A stretch of 64,000 bases of DNA from Symsagittifera roscoffensis (GCF_963678635.1 NC_087071.1:47228889-47292888), one strand, 5' to 3'. Positions 9,279 to 20,299 are shown, numbered from the stretch's first letter. Notes: generated from the letters alone by a model not told the origin. Program-made: numbers and translations.

Positions 9279-12200
9279 GTAAGGTTCGGCCCCTCCAGCT
9301 ATTATAATTTGTAAATTTTTTTAAAAACAGATTTGAATCATATCTTCAGTTTGCTTCAACAGTGATTTGTCATGGAGAAACAATCAAGCATCCCACCGTG
9401 ACCAACTCACTTGACTATGAACTTGAGTTAGCTGTAATAATGGGAGCTGGTGGTCGCCATATCAAAGAAGCCAAAGCAATTGAGCATGTTTTTGGATACA
9501 CTATTGCAAATGACATTACAGCGCGTGACTGGCAGAAAACCAGAAATAACAAGCAGTGGATTTTGGGGAAGAGCATGGATACTTTCTGTCCATTAGGTAA
9601 AAAATGCTGTCAGTAAAAAAAAAAACAAGTTGACCTATCAGTAACGAACCGGTTGTTGAAGCCTAAAAAAGACATCTCAGCTTTCTACTTGAACTAAATC
9701 TACGATTGAACTGATTTACTTATTTAAAACCGCATTTTTACAAAAATCAATTGACTTCTATCTATAACTCGTGAAATAATTTACACTCTTTGCAAATCAC
9801 TAGTTTTATTCAGTCGGATTGGTGATTTTTCATTTCCCAACTTTTGCTGCACAACATTTTTGGTGCAACGCGACTCACGAACGAACCAAAGATTAGAAAC
9901 AAAGAGGAAAGTTAAAAATGTCATCACCTGCTAGTGACATGAGCAACGTGACGCTCACTCTTCCTGCTTTGAAGCGATCAAGAAGTGCTAACATCGGTGT
10001 CATTACCCGATCAGAAAATGCCGTCTCAGCAATCTTCAACAAAGAGGCATCTGCTCTAACCTACAAGGAAATTGGAACTCTCAAGGCCAATCTCACGATG
10101 TGCGAACGAAAGAAAAAGGAACTGGAAGAGCTTAATCAGCAAATTTCAAATTTTCTAAACGATGATGAAGATGCACTTAAAGTTGAATTGGAAGAAACTG
10201 AGAAAATCTACCTTCAAGTAGATTGTTTGATGGAAATGATCACAGCTATGTTAGATGACCGAGGAAAATGTTCAACTGAATCGGTCAAAGATGACGACAG
10301 CGCAAGCGGAACCGGATCCTACAAATCCACTTCCCAACGTGGTGCTGGTCGAAAACAAGATACTTGCCTGAAGTTGCCGAAACTGAATTCGCCAACATTT
10401 AGCGGAAGGTATGATCAATGGCTACCTTTCTTAGATTCCTTTGATGGAGCAGTTCACTCAAATGCATCGCTGTCTGATGTTCAGAAACTGCAATACCTAA
10501 AGGGTGCCCTCAAGGATGAACCGTTTCGTTTGCTATCCCACTTGCCTACTACAAACGCGAACTACTCAGTCGCAAGGGAACTTCTAAAGGATCGATATGC
10601 TGATGTCAAGATGATCTCACACGCTCACTTGGAAGCAATTTTTGAATTCACTCCAATGAAGCATGAGTCATCCGCTGCAATACGTCGCTTGATTAACACC
10701 TACACGGAAAACACGATGGCACTGACAGGACTTGGACTAAAAATTGATCAATGCGATTTGATCTGGGTTCACGTTTTGGCCATGAAATTAGATCCTGTAA
10801 CTAGAAGACAATGGGAACTTTCCTGCGCGGGAAGTGACATGCCAAAAATCAAGCAGATGAAGAAGTTCTTGGAGGAACGATCTCGCGCCCTAGAAGCTAC
10901 GAAGGACCTCCAGTTACCTTCAATTCATAGAAAAAATCATCAAGGAAGTTCAGACCAATCTGGAAACTCTAAGAAAGATGACAAGGTACAGACATACCAC
11001 ACGAACTCTGCTAAGACGATCATCTGCCCATGCTGCAGTGGTGATCACCGCGTGTATCAATGCACAAAATTTCAGGAAATGTCTATTTCCAATAGAAGAC
11101 AAGAAGCCAAATCAAAGCGATTATGCTTCAATTGCCTGTCCCTTGGACACCAAAATCATGAGTGCAAGTCGAAGTCAACGTGCCAAACTTGTCGAAAGGG
11201 TCATCACACGTTACTTCACATCCATACAGACCCAAACAAGCAACCAGGACCTGAAAATAAGTTTGCGGGTCATGGTGGTACTACTTGTGCCACTACCATA
11301 CTGGGAACTGTACTAATTGAGGTGAAAACTGCAAATGGCGGTTATCACAATTGTCGAGCCTTACTGGACAGCGGATCTGAATGCAGTTTCGTTACAACCA
11401 GCTGTGCTAACCGACTCAAGCTACCAATCAAGAAATTGACTCTTCAACTAACTCGAGTTGGCGGAGGAGCAAAAACTGTGAAATCTGGTTCTGTCAATCT
11501 GGAAACAAAGGATTCTCAGAATCAATCTCTACATATTGAAGCCTTGACTCTTCAAAAACTTTCTGGCTACCTGCCCAGAGAACGGGTGAATATACCGAAC
11601 AGTTTGGATATCACACGTCTTAAGCTCTCGGACCCAGACTTTGACAAACCAAAGGAAATCGATATAATCCTAGGCTGTGATGTCTACAACGACATTGTTG
11701 GCTGCGAAAAGATTAAGCTTACAGACAAGCTTTATGCACGTGACACTCTATTTGGTTGGATGATTAGCGGCAGAACACCCGGTCCTCCAACAACCTTCTT
11801 CAAGTCATTTCATGTGTCTATTGACGATAGTCTAAGGAAAATTTTGGGAATTAGAAGAAATTCCTGATTTCAAAAAGACAACAACAGAAGAAGATCGATG
11901 TGAATCTCACTTTAAGGAAACAACCATACTACAAAATGGACGATTCACCGTGCAGCTGCCTGTCAAGCCCAATAGTCAACTTGGCGACAGTTAAGCACAA
12001 GCAAAAAGCAGATTCAATTATCTCGAGCGACGACTGGAACAGAATCCAGAACTAAAAGATCGCTATACCGCATTCATAGACGAATTTCTCGATATGGGGC
12101 ATATGGAGTACATACCGCCTGGAGAAATCGAAAAGCCAATTGATAGCGTATATTATCTGCCACATCACTGCGTTTTCAAGGAAGATTCTACTACCACAAA

Positions 12201-15200
12201 GCTACGTGTAGTTTTCGACGGATCTGCAACAACATCAACCGGACAATCACTCAACGACACTTTGATGGTTGGTTACACGGTACAAGACGACTTCTACTCG
12301 ATAATCATGCGCTTCAGATTCTACCCAATTGCTTTGTCAGCAGATATCGCAAAAATGTACCGACAAGTTGCTCTAGAGGACAAATCGAAGGATTTCCATC
12401 GCATACTTTGGAGATCAAATAAATCGGATGAAATCAAGCATCTCAGGATGACACGTGTTACATATGGAATAGCTTCGTCAGCGTTTCACTCAACAAGATG
12501 CCTCAATGAAGTAGCAAATCAATCTAAGAACCCAATGATCAAAGAAAGTCTCAAAAATTGTTTCTATGTAGACTTTCTTGGTGGCGCTAATGATAAGCAT
12601 GAAGCAGAAAGACTCATCTCTGATTTATGCGAAGAGCTGAACTCTTATGAATTCCCTCTACGAAAATGGACTTCAAGCAATGCTAAAATAATTGAAGGAT
12701 TGCCAGAACATCTCCGCGAAAAATCGGATGTGCTGGAACTTTTCTCTGACTAATACAAAATCAAGGCGCTAGGAGTCAGTTGGAAGCCCAATAAGGACAT
12801 CTTTTGTTTTTCAACTGCCTTACCAGAGCTGAAACTGCTTACAAAGAGGACTATTCTGTCCACAATTTCAAAATTGTTTGATCCGATGGGATGGCTAGCT
12901 CCATTCATCATCAATTTCAAATGTCTCATGCAACAGCTATGGGTCCAAGGTTTTGATTGGGATTCTGAAGTCGATCAGAAAACCAAGGAAAAATGGTATG
13001 AGCTCACCGGAACATTGCCTCAACTACTGAAACTACAGATACCAAGATCTATGAGCTCACATCCAATAAAGGAGGTTCAACTTCACGTATTCTGTGATGC
13101 TTCCGAAAAAGCATATGCAGCCGCAATCTATGCAAGAATTACCAATGATGATGGCAAAACTTTTGCATATCTACTGACCTCCAAAACAAAGGTTGCTCCG
13201 GTCAAAGCAATCTCTGTTCCCAAATTAGAGCTCTGCGGTGCAAGTTTAGCTACCAAACTTCTTAAATCAGTTCATTCAATTTTGAGGAAGACAAATCTCA
13301 AGATAACTTCACACGCCTGGACTGATTCAACAATTGTCTTGCAATGGCTTGCTCAACTTCCAAGAACGTGGAACACTTTTGTTGCAAACAGAGTTTCACA
13401 AATACAAGAGACCCTACCCAGAAGCGATTGGAAACACGTGCCAACAGCAGTAAACCCAGCTGATTTAGCCTCTCGTGGTGTATTAGCTGACACATTAATA
13501 TGTTCCTCACTCTGGTGGAATGGACCAGATTGGCTGACTAAAGATGAAAGGCACTGGCCCAACCTACAACCATCTCTAGTTGAAGCACCTGAAAAACGAA
13601 CCGTCAAAGCCAGGACTAATGCAGAAAGTGAACAAATTCGAACTGTTCTCGCAAATCATGCTCAAAACGAAGAAATGACGGATGGAATTTTTCGTTTAAA
13701 GAACTACAGCACTTGGAACAAGACAGTACGCATCGCATGCTATGTATTATCCTTTGTTCAACATCTTAAGCATAGAGTATCGACAAACTATCGGAAGCGG
13801 CTCAGATCTAAGCGGACATCTGATGTACAACTTGAAGAAGATTGTCTTAGTCCTAAAAATAGAATCATGGCAAAAATGCTAATTCTTCGTTTAGACCAAG
13901 AAATACACTTCAAATCAGAGCTAAATTGTCTAAAGGTGAAAGGGGAGCTGAGTAAAACATCGAAACTACTCAATCTTGTCCGTTTTTCGACAAGGATTAC
14001 GATCTACTAAGAGTTGGAGGCAGACTTTCACAATCGAACTACCCAACAGACAAGAAGTTTCCAATACTCGTTCCGAAAAAATCTGATTTAGTATCCCTAC
14101 TTATACGCAAATATCATGAAGATACTCTTCATGGCGGGGGGCAATTAGTGCTGAACACAATGAGAGGAAATTTGGATAATCGGAGGCCGTGATCTAGTTC
14201 GACAGTTCATTAGAAGATGCATGAGATGTGTCCGATTTAGTCAGCAACCTACTTCTCAATTCATGGCTGATCTTCCTACAGAAAGAATAACACCCGCAAA
14301 ACCATTTGCTCAATGTGGAATAGACTTTGCTGGTCCCTTTGAAATTAAGGAAGCAGAGGTCTCAAAAATTTATGTTGCCGTCTTTGTTTGTCTCGCGACA
14401 AAAGCTATTCATTTGGAAATGGTTCTTCGTCTAACCAAAGAAGCATGCATCCTTTCATTGAAACGATTTACTGCACGCCGTGGCAAACCTGAGAAGATCT
14501 TAAGTGACAATGGAAGCAATTTTATCGGGGCTCGAAATGATATGATCAAAATCAAGGAACTGCTCGACAAAAATGGAACGGACAAATCAGTTGTTGGTTT
14601 CGTCAATAGCCAAGGAACTGAATGGGTCACCATCCCTCCTCGTGCTCCTCACTTCGGAGGACTCTGGGAAGCAGCTGTAAAAAGTATGAAAAGACATATG
14701 CGAAAAGTTATAGGACTGCAACGTCTCAGTTTTGAAGAATTTCTTACAATTCTTAATCAAATTGAAGCTGTCTCAAATTCACGACCATTGTATCCAATGT
14801 CAAGTGATCCTAACGACCCAACTCCGCTGACACCCGCTCATTTTCTGATAGGGGAATCATTGCTAACTCTTCCCTCTGCGGACATCCAAGTTTCAACCAA
14901 TGTACGATATCGACTATTACAGAATATGATCAAGGATTTCTGGAAAGTTTGGAAAAGGGATTATCTCATAACGCTACAAATACGGAAAAAATGGTTCACG
15001 GATGGCCCAGAATTTAAAGTTGGCAACCTAGTCCTACTTGCCGAAGACAATGAACGACCGCTAGAATGGAAAACTGGACGAATCATAGAAGTTTATCCTG
15101 GAAATGACTCAATTGTTCGAGTGGTAAAAGTGAAGACCACAACTGGTGAATACGTACGCCCAGTCGCGAAGCTGCGGAAGCTACCAGTATAGCAACCAAG

Positions 15201-18200
15201 TCATATCCAATGTGCAGTTCTTTTAAAACAAGAACTTTATAGTGCTAAAAAAAATCGAAAAATATCAAAAATGTGCAGTTTTCAAATTTTAAGAGGTAGT
15301 ACCCCCATGACCCTTTTGAGAGTAGGAACCTAAATTACCCCCTATGCAATGCATTATGGTCTGAATCGTTCATATTGACCACTTTCATGTAAATTCCCAA
15401 TGTTGTATGTTCATAAAAGTCGAAAATGATGTAAATTTTCATCAATTTTTGTGCTAAATCGTGCATTAAAATTCGTATGAGGTTGTACCCTCATGACCCA
15501 AAATAAAATTATTGTCTGAAGACAGCTAGGATACGCCTACACTACTGTCTTGAATGTAACAATAGGCTCTCTGATCACGTCAACTGTTAAATTGTTATAT
15601 TTGCCTTTAAATTATATTCAAAGATGTCGTATTGTAATGATTTACAACCATTAATTCGCATAAAATGTTTTTTCTAAGTACACAAACTTTCGCTCATGAC
15701 TCGTACCGTTAATACTTCACTTGTATACTCCTTACTTATGGTGCAGTCACATTTAGTTCATTTATTGAATAACTGTTAACATATTTACCGTTGAACAGTC
15801 ATTCGCTGTCATCTGGTCCTCTTCGCTTGTTGACCCTGCAGTGTTGCTGGCAGCGCTTCCACGCAGATGCTACCAAGGAAAGTCTAGTTTGCATCTCCGC
15901 ATAGTACATACAGCAGACCCTCTCTTCGTCGCAGAGAGTCAGAACTGCATGGCACCACACATATGGAAGATACAAACTTTTCCCCTCCTCAAGAACACCA
16001 TAGTGGACTAGTTTCTTCTGCCGAGGACCAAGGTTCCTCAGATACTTAGCAGCATCAGTGAACCCCATCTCCGAATCATTGCTACCGGCCAGGCGCTCAA
16101 GTTCACCAGAGAGATTAACTTCAGATGTCATCAGCCACAACTTTCGGCCCCCCCCCCCCCCCCCCCCCCCAGAAGACTCAAAACAGCATCATCTTCCTCA
16201 TCCAAGTCTTGATGGAAAGTCCGGAAGGACGAGGACTCTACAAAAATACCTTGGAGAAGAGAAGAAAAGACCTGCTTTGGCCATCTGGTCTGACCTCCAG
16301 ACATGACGCCAATAACACCCTTAGCTGTCACACTAGGAGTCTCTCGACAGTTAACTCCAACCTCCCAGCCAGTGAACAATGACCCTTCTACGTTGAGGTC
16401 ACTGATACGTTTAAGACCTCTAAGTTGCTTCTAAAACAAAACAAACAATTGATGCACACCCGCTATACTCTACTACTATGATACAATGGAATAAATGCTA
16501 CTCACAGTCTCAGCTTTCGGAAACCGCAGAACTGCCCTATCCACGATTGCAGCTTCCTTCCTTGAAGACTGGATCTCATCCAACGACTTTACAGGAATCG
16601 GAGTGAAACCCAGATCTCCTCTGGTCACTGCATCGAAGAAACCCTGCAGGTGCTCCCGGTCGACAGCGCCCCGCCTACTGGACCTTCGCACCTCGCCATG
16701 TGGAGGCAGACGTGGTGCTCTGCCCGACTCCGCCCTGCTCTTTCTCTCCTTTGTCTCGTGCACTGTGAATGGATAGTCGTACCCAGACATAATAACGATC
16801 TGAAAATTGAAAATACTTCAAGGGAGGCGGAATGTTGAAGCCTAAAAAAGACATCTCAGCTTTCTACTTGAACTAAATCTACGATTGAACTGATTTACTT
16901 ATTTAAAACCGCATTTTTACAAAAATCAATTGACTTCTATCTATAACTCGTGAAATAATTTACACTCTTTGCAAATCACTAGTTATATTCCGTCGGATTG
17001 GTGATTTTTCATTTCTCAACTTTTGCTGCACAACTCCGGTTGCTGTGAGAATTTTTTTTTGATTGCTGTGAAATTTTGAGTCTGAGCTCTCCTTGCAAAT
17101 TGATTTTTTTTCTATCGGAATAAGCTCTTCACGCCACTATTTGTTGCTGGATATATAGTTTCTTGGTCGTGTTGAAGGAAATCTCGAGACAACATTTATG
17201 TTGTTATTAACACAATTTGTATTAAAAAAAATTTGTCGATACTCATGTTCCTTGATCGAAACCTAATATGCTATTTTTAAAAAATAACAAGAATAGCCGG
17301 TGACTGTGCAAGTTGCACAGAATGTTTCGACCATACTTTAGGAAAAACACAACAAACAAGTTTTTTCAAATTAGTGTCCTTTTCGGCGTGGTGTCATAAA
17401 AGGAGCTGAACGAAAACCTTCAGCATATTCGACAGTCATGGTAAAATAAGCAAATTGAACGAAAATTTTTGTAGAAACATGGTTAGAAAAAAATCCATTT
17501 TTGTATTTTTTTTTGCAGTTTGTAGAATTTTTGAAGTTTTTGATTCCTTAAGGACGCTAAAATATTCAAAAAAAACTAACGTTACTCAAGTAAAAATAAT
17601 TTTTTACCCTTCAAATTAAGCTATTGAAGCTTTTAAGCCATTGAAATGAGCTATTGTAAATCTGCTCGCTCGCTTTATTCGCTCGAATTAAGGCGAACAA
17701 CCAAAAATTTCTAACCGGTTCTTCTCGACACTGGAATTTTTTTTGAAGTGCATTAATATGATATATCACTCAACTCTCTGCGATGATTTTTTGTGGTAGC
17801 TGATTTTGTGTGGAAAAGAAAACTATAACACACCCGAATACCGACATCCTCCCCATTTTTCAATTGGTCAACTAATTATTGCCAGCTTGTAAGAAAATAA
17901 AATACTAATTCATTCCAACAGTTGAAATATAAAATTCTACCTCGCTGAAAAATGTAAAGGGTAATACATAAAAAACTCCTTTTAAAACTTCCGTAAACTG
18001 TATGCACGAGACTTCTTTAATCATGAAATAATGAATGAACTAATTTGAAAAATAGTATCACTTGTAGTTGAACAATGGTGAAATTTAAGATTTTTTCTTG
18101 CTATTGTTGAAAAAAGATCGTATCAGTGGCAACCGAATGGTGAAATTTCATGTAAAATTTCAAATTACCTAATAATTAATCCACAACAATGATGTTTTTC

Positions 18201-20088
18201 TAATCTTATTACAGAAGCATAGCTTGTGTTATAGTATGGATTTTCTTTTTTTTTTAACTTAATTCGCAAATATTGTTGCGATGCAATTGTTACGATAAAA
18301 TGTGTTCATTTTGAAAGTTTGTGTTATAGTATGAATTTTCTTTTTTTCCCAGCTTAATTCGCAAATATTGTTGCGATGCAATTGTTGCGACAAAATGTGT
18401 TCATTTTGAAAGTGTGTGTAATAGTATGAATTTTCTTTTTTTTTTCAACTTAAGTCGCAAATATTGTTGCGATGCAATTGTTGCGACAAAATGTGTTCAT
18501 TTTGAAAGTTTGTATTATAGTATGAATTTTCTTTTTTTTTCAACTTAAATTCGCAAATATTGTTGCGATGCAATTGTTGCGACAAAATGTGTTCATTTTG
18601 AAAGTGTTAATTTTGATGCTATTAAGTACAGCCAAGCTATGGATGTTAACACAGACTATTATATTACAAAGAGCACTTAAGCTTCAAGGCATCATGGATC
18701 CTTAGCCTAGAGGTAGGGAAGGAGACCAAAAGCAAAATAATAGGATTCGAACCTTGGCAGGGTCTGATGTTTTTAATGAAATTCTTCGTATACTAGTTAA
18801 AATGCGTCCGCCCTATATATAGAGGCATGTTAGTTAGTAAGTTTCTTTTTTTTTCAAATTGACTGGTACTGCTAATGCGTCATAATTGGCTTGCGTTACT
18901 TAGCAATTATGTAGACACATAATTGGCGTGCGTCACTTAAGAAATTTTGTGGACTCAAAGTTGTACTCATTCAGTTTTTTCCAATAGCGTTGTCGGTCAT
19001 ATTTTTGCTTGTGTATGCGAAAAGCAACTTCGCCTCTGTGTTAGAGGATACTGATGTGTACAAGAATTTATATTTAATGTTTAACTTCATTGAAAGACAA
19101 TATTGACGTACAACCAGGGTTGGCAAAATGTAAGTTAAAAACAAAAATAACAAACTAACTGTTATTTTTCGAAAAAAAACTTGTTATTTTTGTTAAATTG
19201 CTAATTAAATTAACAAATCAACGAGAGTTGAGTTTCTTGAACAGAAACGCCAACTTTCCGGCTTTCTCAACGCCGAGTTGAGCACGAAGCTTCCCATACG
19301 TCAGTCGCAGGGTGGAAAAGCACCTCTCAAGCCCTGAAGCTGCAGGGCATGCGCTGACCAGACTTCTTATCGAAGCTCAAACGAGCACCAGATGCCCACC
19401 TAGCAAATTTGAATCTCAAATTTGTTAACGCTAGCAAATTTGAATCTGAAATGCATGCGTTGTGTTTTTCTAAGAATTACTCATATTTCTAAGAAATAGC
19501 TAACATCACTGTTAGAAAATATAAATAACACTGTAAGTTAAATTCAATGTTAAATAGCAATGTTAAATAACATGCCAACCCTGCGTACAACTACCTATCT
19601 GAAACCAAAAACATTTGGATTAAGCAAAAAAAGTTATTCTTTTTAAAAATAAAATAAATGTCAAAAATTCCCGCCATTACCGCTCGCGAAACGTTGTTGA
19701 AGAGTTGAATCAAGCAAACGCATTTTCTATGAGGTCTAGCCTCGGTGGTGTCTGAAATGAATTCAAAGGTTGATCATATTGCATAGGCCCTGCAATTGTG
19801 AGCAAAGAAGTGATAGCTGAGCCGCACAATTTGGACATCAGCTGCTCAGTTAATGGGGAAGTGAGGCAAAGCAGCAATACGAAAATGCTTCTCTTCAAAA
19901 TCCCCCAGTTGATATCCTACATCTCGAGTCTGATCACACTTCTCCCTGGTGATGTCATACTAACTGGGACCCCGGGAGGAGTTGGGGCGTTCAGGGACCC
20001 CCCGCAGTTCCTTCAACCAGGGGATACAGTTAAATGTACAATTGAACATATCGGAGAACTTGAAAACACAGTTGAGATGGAAACTTGA
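8967..20088 (+). CDS. FAHD2: Fumarylacetoacetate hydrolase domain protein, FAHD2-like (gene span, 3 coding exons)
   Basis: Exons 8967-9278, 9350-9596 and 19787-20088 join in frame (phase 0, then phase 1) to 286 residues, close to the ~310 of vertebrate FAHD2. The FAH fold is complete: LGIGLNYRDH, the metal-binding E-x-E in LDYELELAV, the third ligand Asp in ANDITARDWQ, the Lys-containing KQWILGKSMDTFCPLG, and the terminal LTGTPGGVG and GDTVKCTIE strands. FAHD-family enzymes bind Mg2+/Mn2+ and act on C-C or C-O bonds of small keto acids; the FAHD2 substrate is not established. The N-terminus (Ser/Lys/Arg rich, few acidic residues) could be a mitochondrial presequence. Intron 1 is 71 bp. Intron 2 is 10,190 bp and is swollen by a BEL retrotransposon and other repeats. 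The coding sequence is undamaged. The LANCL gene starts about 240 bp downstream on the same strand. Confidence 0.93.
9350..9596 (+). CDS. FAHD2: FAHD2-like exon 2
   Basis: Carries the E-x-E and Asp metal ligands. It ends one base into the Gly codon of CPLG at a GTAAAA donor (phase 1). Confidence 0.92.
9649..9653. repeat. Target-site duplication CCGGT (left copy; right copy 17036-17040)
   Basis: Identical 5-mers immediately outside both LTRs. Confidence 0.9.
9654..9856 (+). repeat. BEL 5' LTR
   Basis: 203 bp, nearly identical to 16833-17035. The ends form a short inverted repeat TGTTG...CAACA. Confidence 0.95.
9861..9880 (+). other. BEL primer-binding site
   Basis: TGGTGCAACGCGACTCACGA, starting 4 nt after the 5' LTR. 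The leading TGG complements the CCA end of a tRNA; I could not identify the tRNA. Confidence 0.6.
9918..11867 (+). CDS. BEL Gag and aspartic protease region (649 codons)
   Basis: ATG 9918 follows the leader. The N-terminal ~130 residues contain helices with coiled-coil character, followed by the BEL Gag domain (LPKLNSPTFSGRYDQWLPF near 10372-10428). Cysteine/histidine knuckles lie at about 11020-11215 (CPCC...; CFNCLSLGHQNHEC; CQTCRKGHH). The aspartic protease motif LDSGSECSFV lies near 11363-11392. A frameshift near 11838 separates it from the RT frame; in intact BEL elements Gag-Pol is continuous there. Confidence 0.88.
   Translation: MSSPASDMSNVTLTLPALKRSRSANIGVITRSENAVSAIFNKEASALTYKEIGTLKANLTMCERKKKELEELNQQISNFLNDDEDALKVELEETEKIYLQVDCLMEMITAMLDDRGKCSTESVKDDDSASGTGSYKSTSQRGAGRKQDTCLKLPKLNSPTFSGRYDQWLPFLDSFDGAVHSNASLSDVQKLQYLKGALKDEPFRLLSHLPTTNANYSVARELLKDRYADVKMISHAHLEAIFEFTPMKHESSAAIRRLINTYTENTMALTGLGLKIDQCDLIWVHVLAMKLDPVTRRQWELSCAGSDMPKIKQMKKFLEERSRALEATKDLQLPSIHRKNHQGSSDQSGNSKKDDKVQTYHTNSAKTIICPCCSGDHRVYQCTKFQEMSISNRRQEAKSKRLCFNCLSLGHQNHECKSKSTCQTCRKGHHTLLHIHTDPNKQPGPENKFAGHGGTTCATTILGTVLIEVKTANGGYHNCRALLDSGSECSFVTTSCANRLKLPIKKLTLQLTRVGGGAKTVKSGSVNLETKDSQNQSLHIEALTLQKLSGYLPRERVNIPNSLDITRLKLSDPDFDKPKEIDIILGCDVYNDIVGCEKIKLTDKLYARDTLFGWMISGRTPGPPTTFFKSFHVSIDDSLRKILGIRRNS
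11838..14010 (+). pseudogene. BEL reverse transcriptase and RNase H, broken
   Basis: One frame with two in-frame TAA codons (11992-11994, 12751-12753). RT blocks are recognisable (KLRVVFDGSA, SADIAKMYRQ, TRVTYGIASS), but the catalytic YVDD motif reads YVDF (near 12563-12580), so the polymerase would be dead even without the stops. RNase H and linker sequences (FDPMGWLAPF, FCDASEKAYAAAIYAR, AWTDSTIVLQWL) run from 12874. The frame is lost near 13990. Confidence 0.88.
14011..15192 (+). pseudogene. BEL integrase with C-terminal DUF5641-type domain
   Basis: The zinc-binding part (HEDTLHGGG near 14116-14142; CMRC near 14218) is split over frames. From 14221 one 323-codon frame contains the catalytic Asp (CGIDFAGPF), Asp (LSDNGSNF) and Glu (GGLWEAAVK) of a DDE integrase, then the BEL-specific C-terminal domain (IRKKWFTDGPEFKVGNLVLL ... 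EYVRPVAKLRKLPV). Stop at 15190-15192. Confidence 0.88.
15761..15766 (-). terminator. Polyadenylation signal AATAAA of the antisense gene
   Basis: TTTATT on the + strand, about 35 nt beyond the antisense stop codon. Confidence 0.5.
15799..16790 (-). CDS. Antisense two-exon gene carried near the BEL 3' LTR, function unknown
   Basis: Reads opposite to the element. Exon 1 (16790 down to 16506, 95 codons) starts with ATG and ends at a GTGAGT donor. Exon 2 begins at 16430 after TTTGTTTTAG. The 75-bp intron is phase 0, and both exons are open in the spliced frame. Exon 2 runs into a 23-base G run (C run 16148-16170 on the + strand), beyond which coding character continues in a shifted frame to a stop at 15799-15801. 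The break coincides with the homopolymer and may be a length error or true decay. An AATAAA on this strand (15761-15766) follows the stop by ~35 nt. The protein is Arg/Ser rich at the N-terminus and mixed afterwards; I recognise no family. Confidence 0.55.
16148..16170. repeat. Homopolymer run of 23 C
   Basis: Interrupts the antisense reading frame. Such tracts are prone to slippage and assembly error. Confidence 0.95.
16833..17035 (+). repeat. BEL 3' LTR
   Basis: 203 bp, preceded by the purine-rich tract AAGGGAGGCGGAA (16820-16832), the likely plus-strand primer. Confidence 0.95.
17320..17750 (+). repeat. Dispersed repeat, copy A (inverted relative to 39735-40175)
   Basis: The stretch with GCTCGCTCGCTTTATTCGCT (near 17666), ACTAACGTTACTCAAGTAAAA and CATATTCGACAGTCATGG matches the reverse complement of 39735-40175 in the same order with moderate divergence. 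No coding content. The remainder of this intron segment (17041-17320, 17750-18220) shows only T-rich non-coding sequence. Confidence 0.7.
18224..18604. repeat. Tandem repeat, four copies of a 95-96 bp unit
   Basis: Copies start at about 18224, 18319, 18414 and 18510. Each contains a T-run followed by CGCAAATATTGTTGCGATGC and ends ATGTGTTCATTTTGAAAGT. Copies differ at a few positions and in T-run length. Confidence 0.92.
18698..18770 (+). repeat. tRNA-derived SINE head
   Basis: A-box-like TAGCCTAGAGG (18703-18713) and B-box-like GGATTCGAACC (18743-18753) at tRNA spacing. No cloverleaf stems good enough for a functional tRNA. Confidence 0.5.
19115..19583. mobile_element. Non-autonomous hAT element, 469 bp, with 8-bp target duplication
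   Basis: Terminal inverted repeats CAGGGTTGGCA and TGCCAACCCTG bound the element. CGTACAAC is duplicated on both sides (19107-19114 and 19584-19591). CAGGG termini with an 8-bp duplication are diagnostic of hAT transposons. The interior keeps a remnant of the transposase C-terminus, so this is a deletion derivative rather than an unrelated MITE. Confidence 0.93.
19218..19360 (-). pseudogene. hAT transposase C-terminal dimerisation-domain remnant
   Basis: On the minus strand this reads ACPAASGLERCFSTLRLTYG, then KLRAQLGVEKAGKLAFL, ending at TGA (19220 to 19218). The pattern (small residues, ER-FS, long helix, EKA) matches the hAT C-terminal dimerisation region. The rest of the transposase is absent. 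Confidence 0.75.
19787..20088 (+). CDS. FAHD2: FAHD2-like exon 3
   Basis: Begins after ATTGCATAG, completes the split Gly codon (GPAIVSKE) and ends at TGA 20086-20088. Confidence 0.92.
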
Positions 20089-20107
20089 TTGGACTATTTC
20101 ATATTGT

Positions 20108-20113
20108 ATTAAA
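20108..20113 (+). terminator. Polyadenylation signal ATTAAA of the FAHD-like gene
   Basis: ATTAAA 20 nt after the stop codon, followed by T-rich sequence. It lies about 210 bp upstream of the LANCL acceptor. Confidence 0.6.
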
Positions 20114-20299
20114 GTTTATTCTTATATTCTAGTCCAGAAAACTTGAAGCAGTTGAAATTTTGATTTAAAATAGGTTCTCAATACATGTTGACTAATTTTT
20201 AGTTTGGGTTGGTATTGAAGGGTTAACTTTGTCTGAAAATAACTGCGTCTGCAAAAAATATTTGCTGACTCTTAATTAAGTTAGTATTTCTTGCATTTT

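Larger units (their letters stand above)
9654..17035 (+). mobile_element. BEL/Pao LTR retrotransposon, full length, inactivated, in FAHD intron 2
   Basis: 203-bp LTRs at 9654-9856 and 16833-17035 begin TGTTG and end CAACA (CAACT in the 3' copy). They differ at four positions (about 2%), so the insertion is not very recent. The 5-bp target duplication CCGGT flanks it exactly (9649-9653 and 17036-17040), as expected for BEL/Pao. Order: gag with protease, RT, RNase H, integrase with the DUF5641-like C-terminal domain, then an extra 1.6 kb holding an antisense gene. Pol contains a frameshift near 11838, in-frame TAA at 11992-11994 and 12751-12753, and further breaks near 13990-14220. Confidence 0.95.

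Noticed and set aside
10978-11316. 112-codon frame inside BEL gag
   Set aside because: Shadow of the knuckle and protease region in another frame.
16058-16382. + strand frames with a proline run across the C homopolymer
   Set aside because: Proline run comes from the 23-C tract; the coding signal and splice sites are on the minus strand.
18224-18604. CRISPR-like array
   Set aside because: Units are contiguous 95-bp tandem copies without unique spacers, in an intron of an animal gene.
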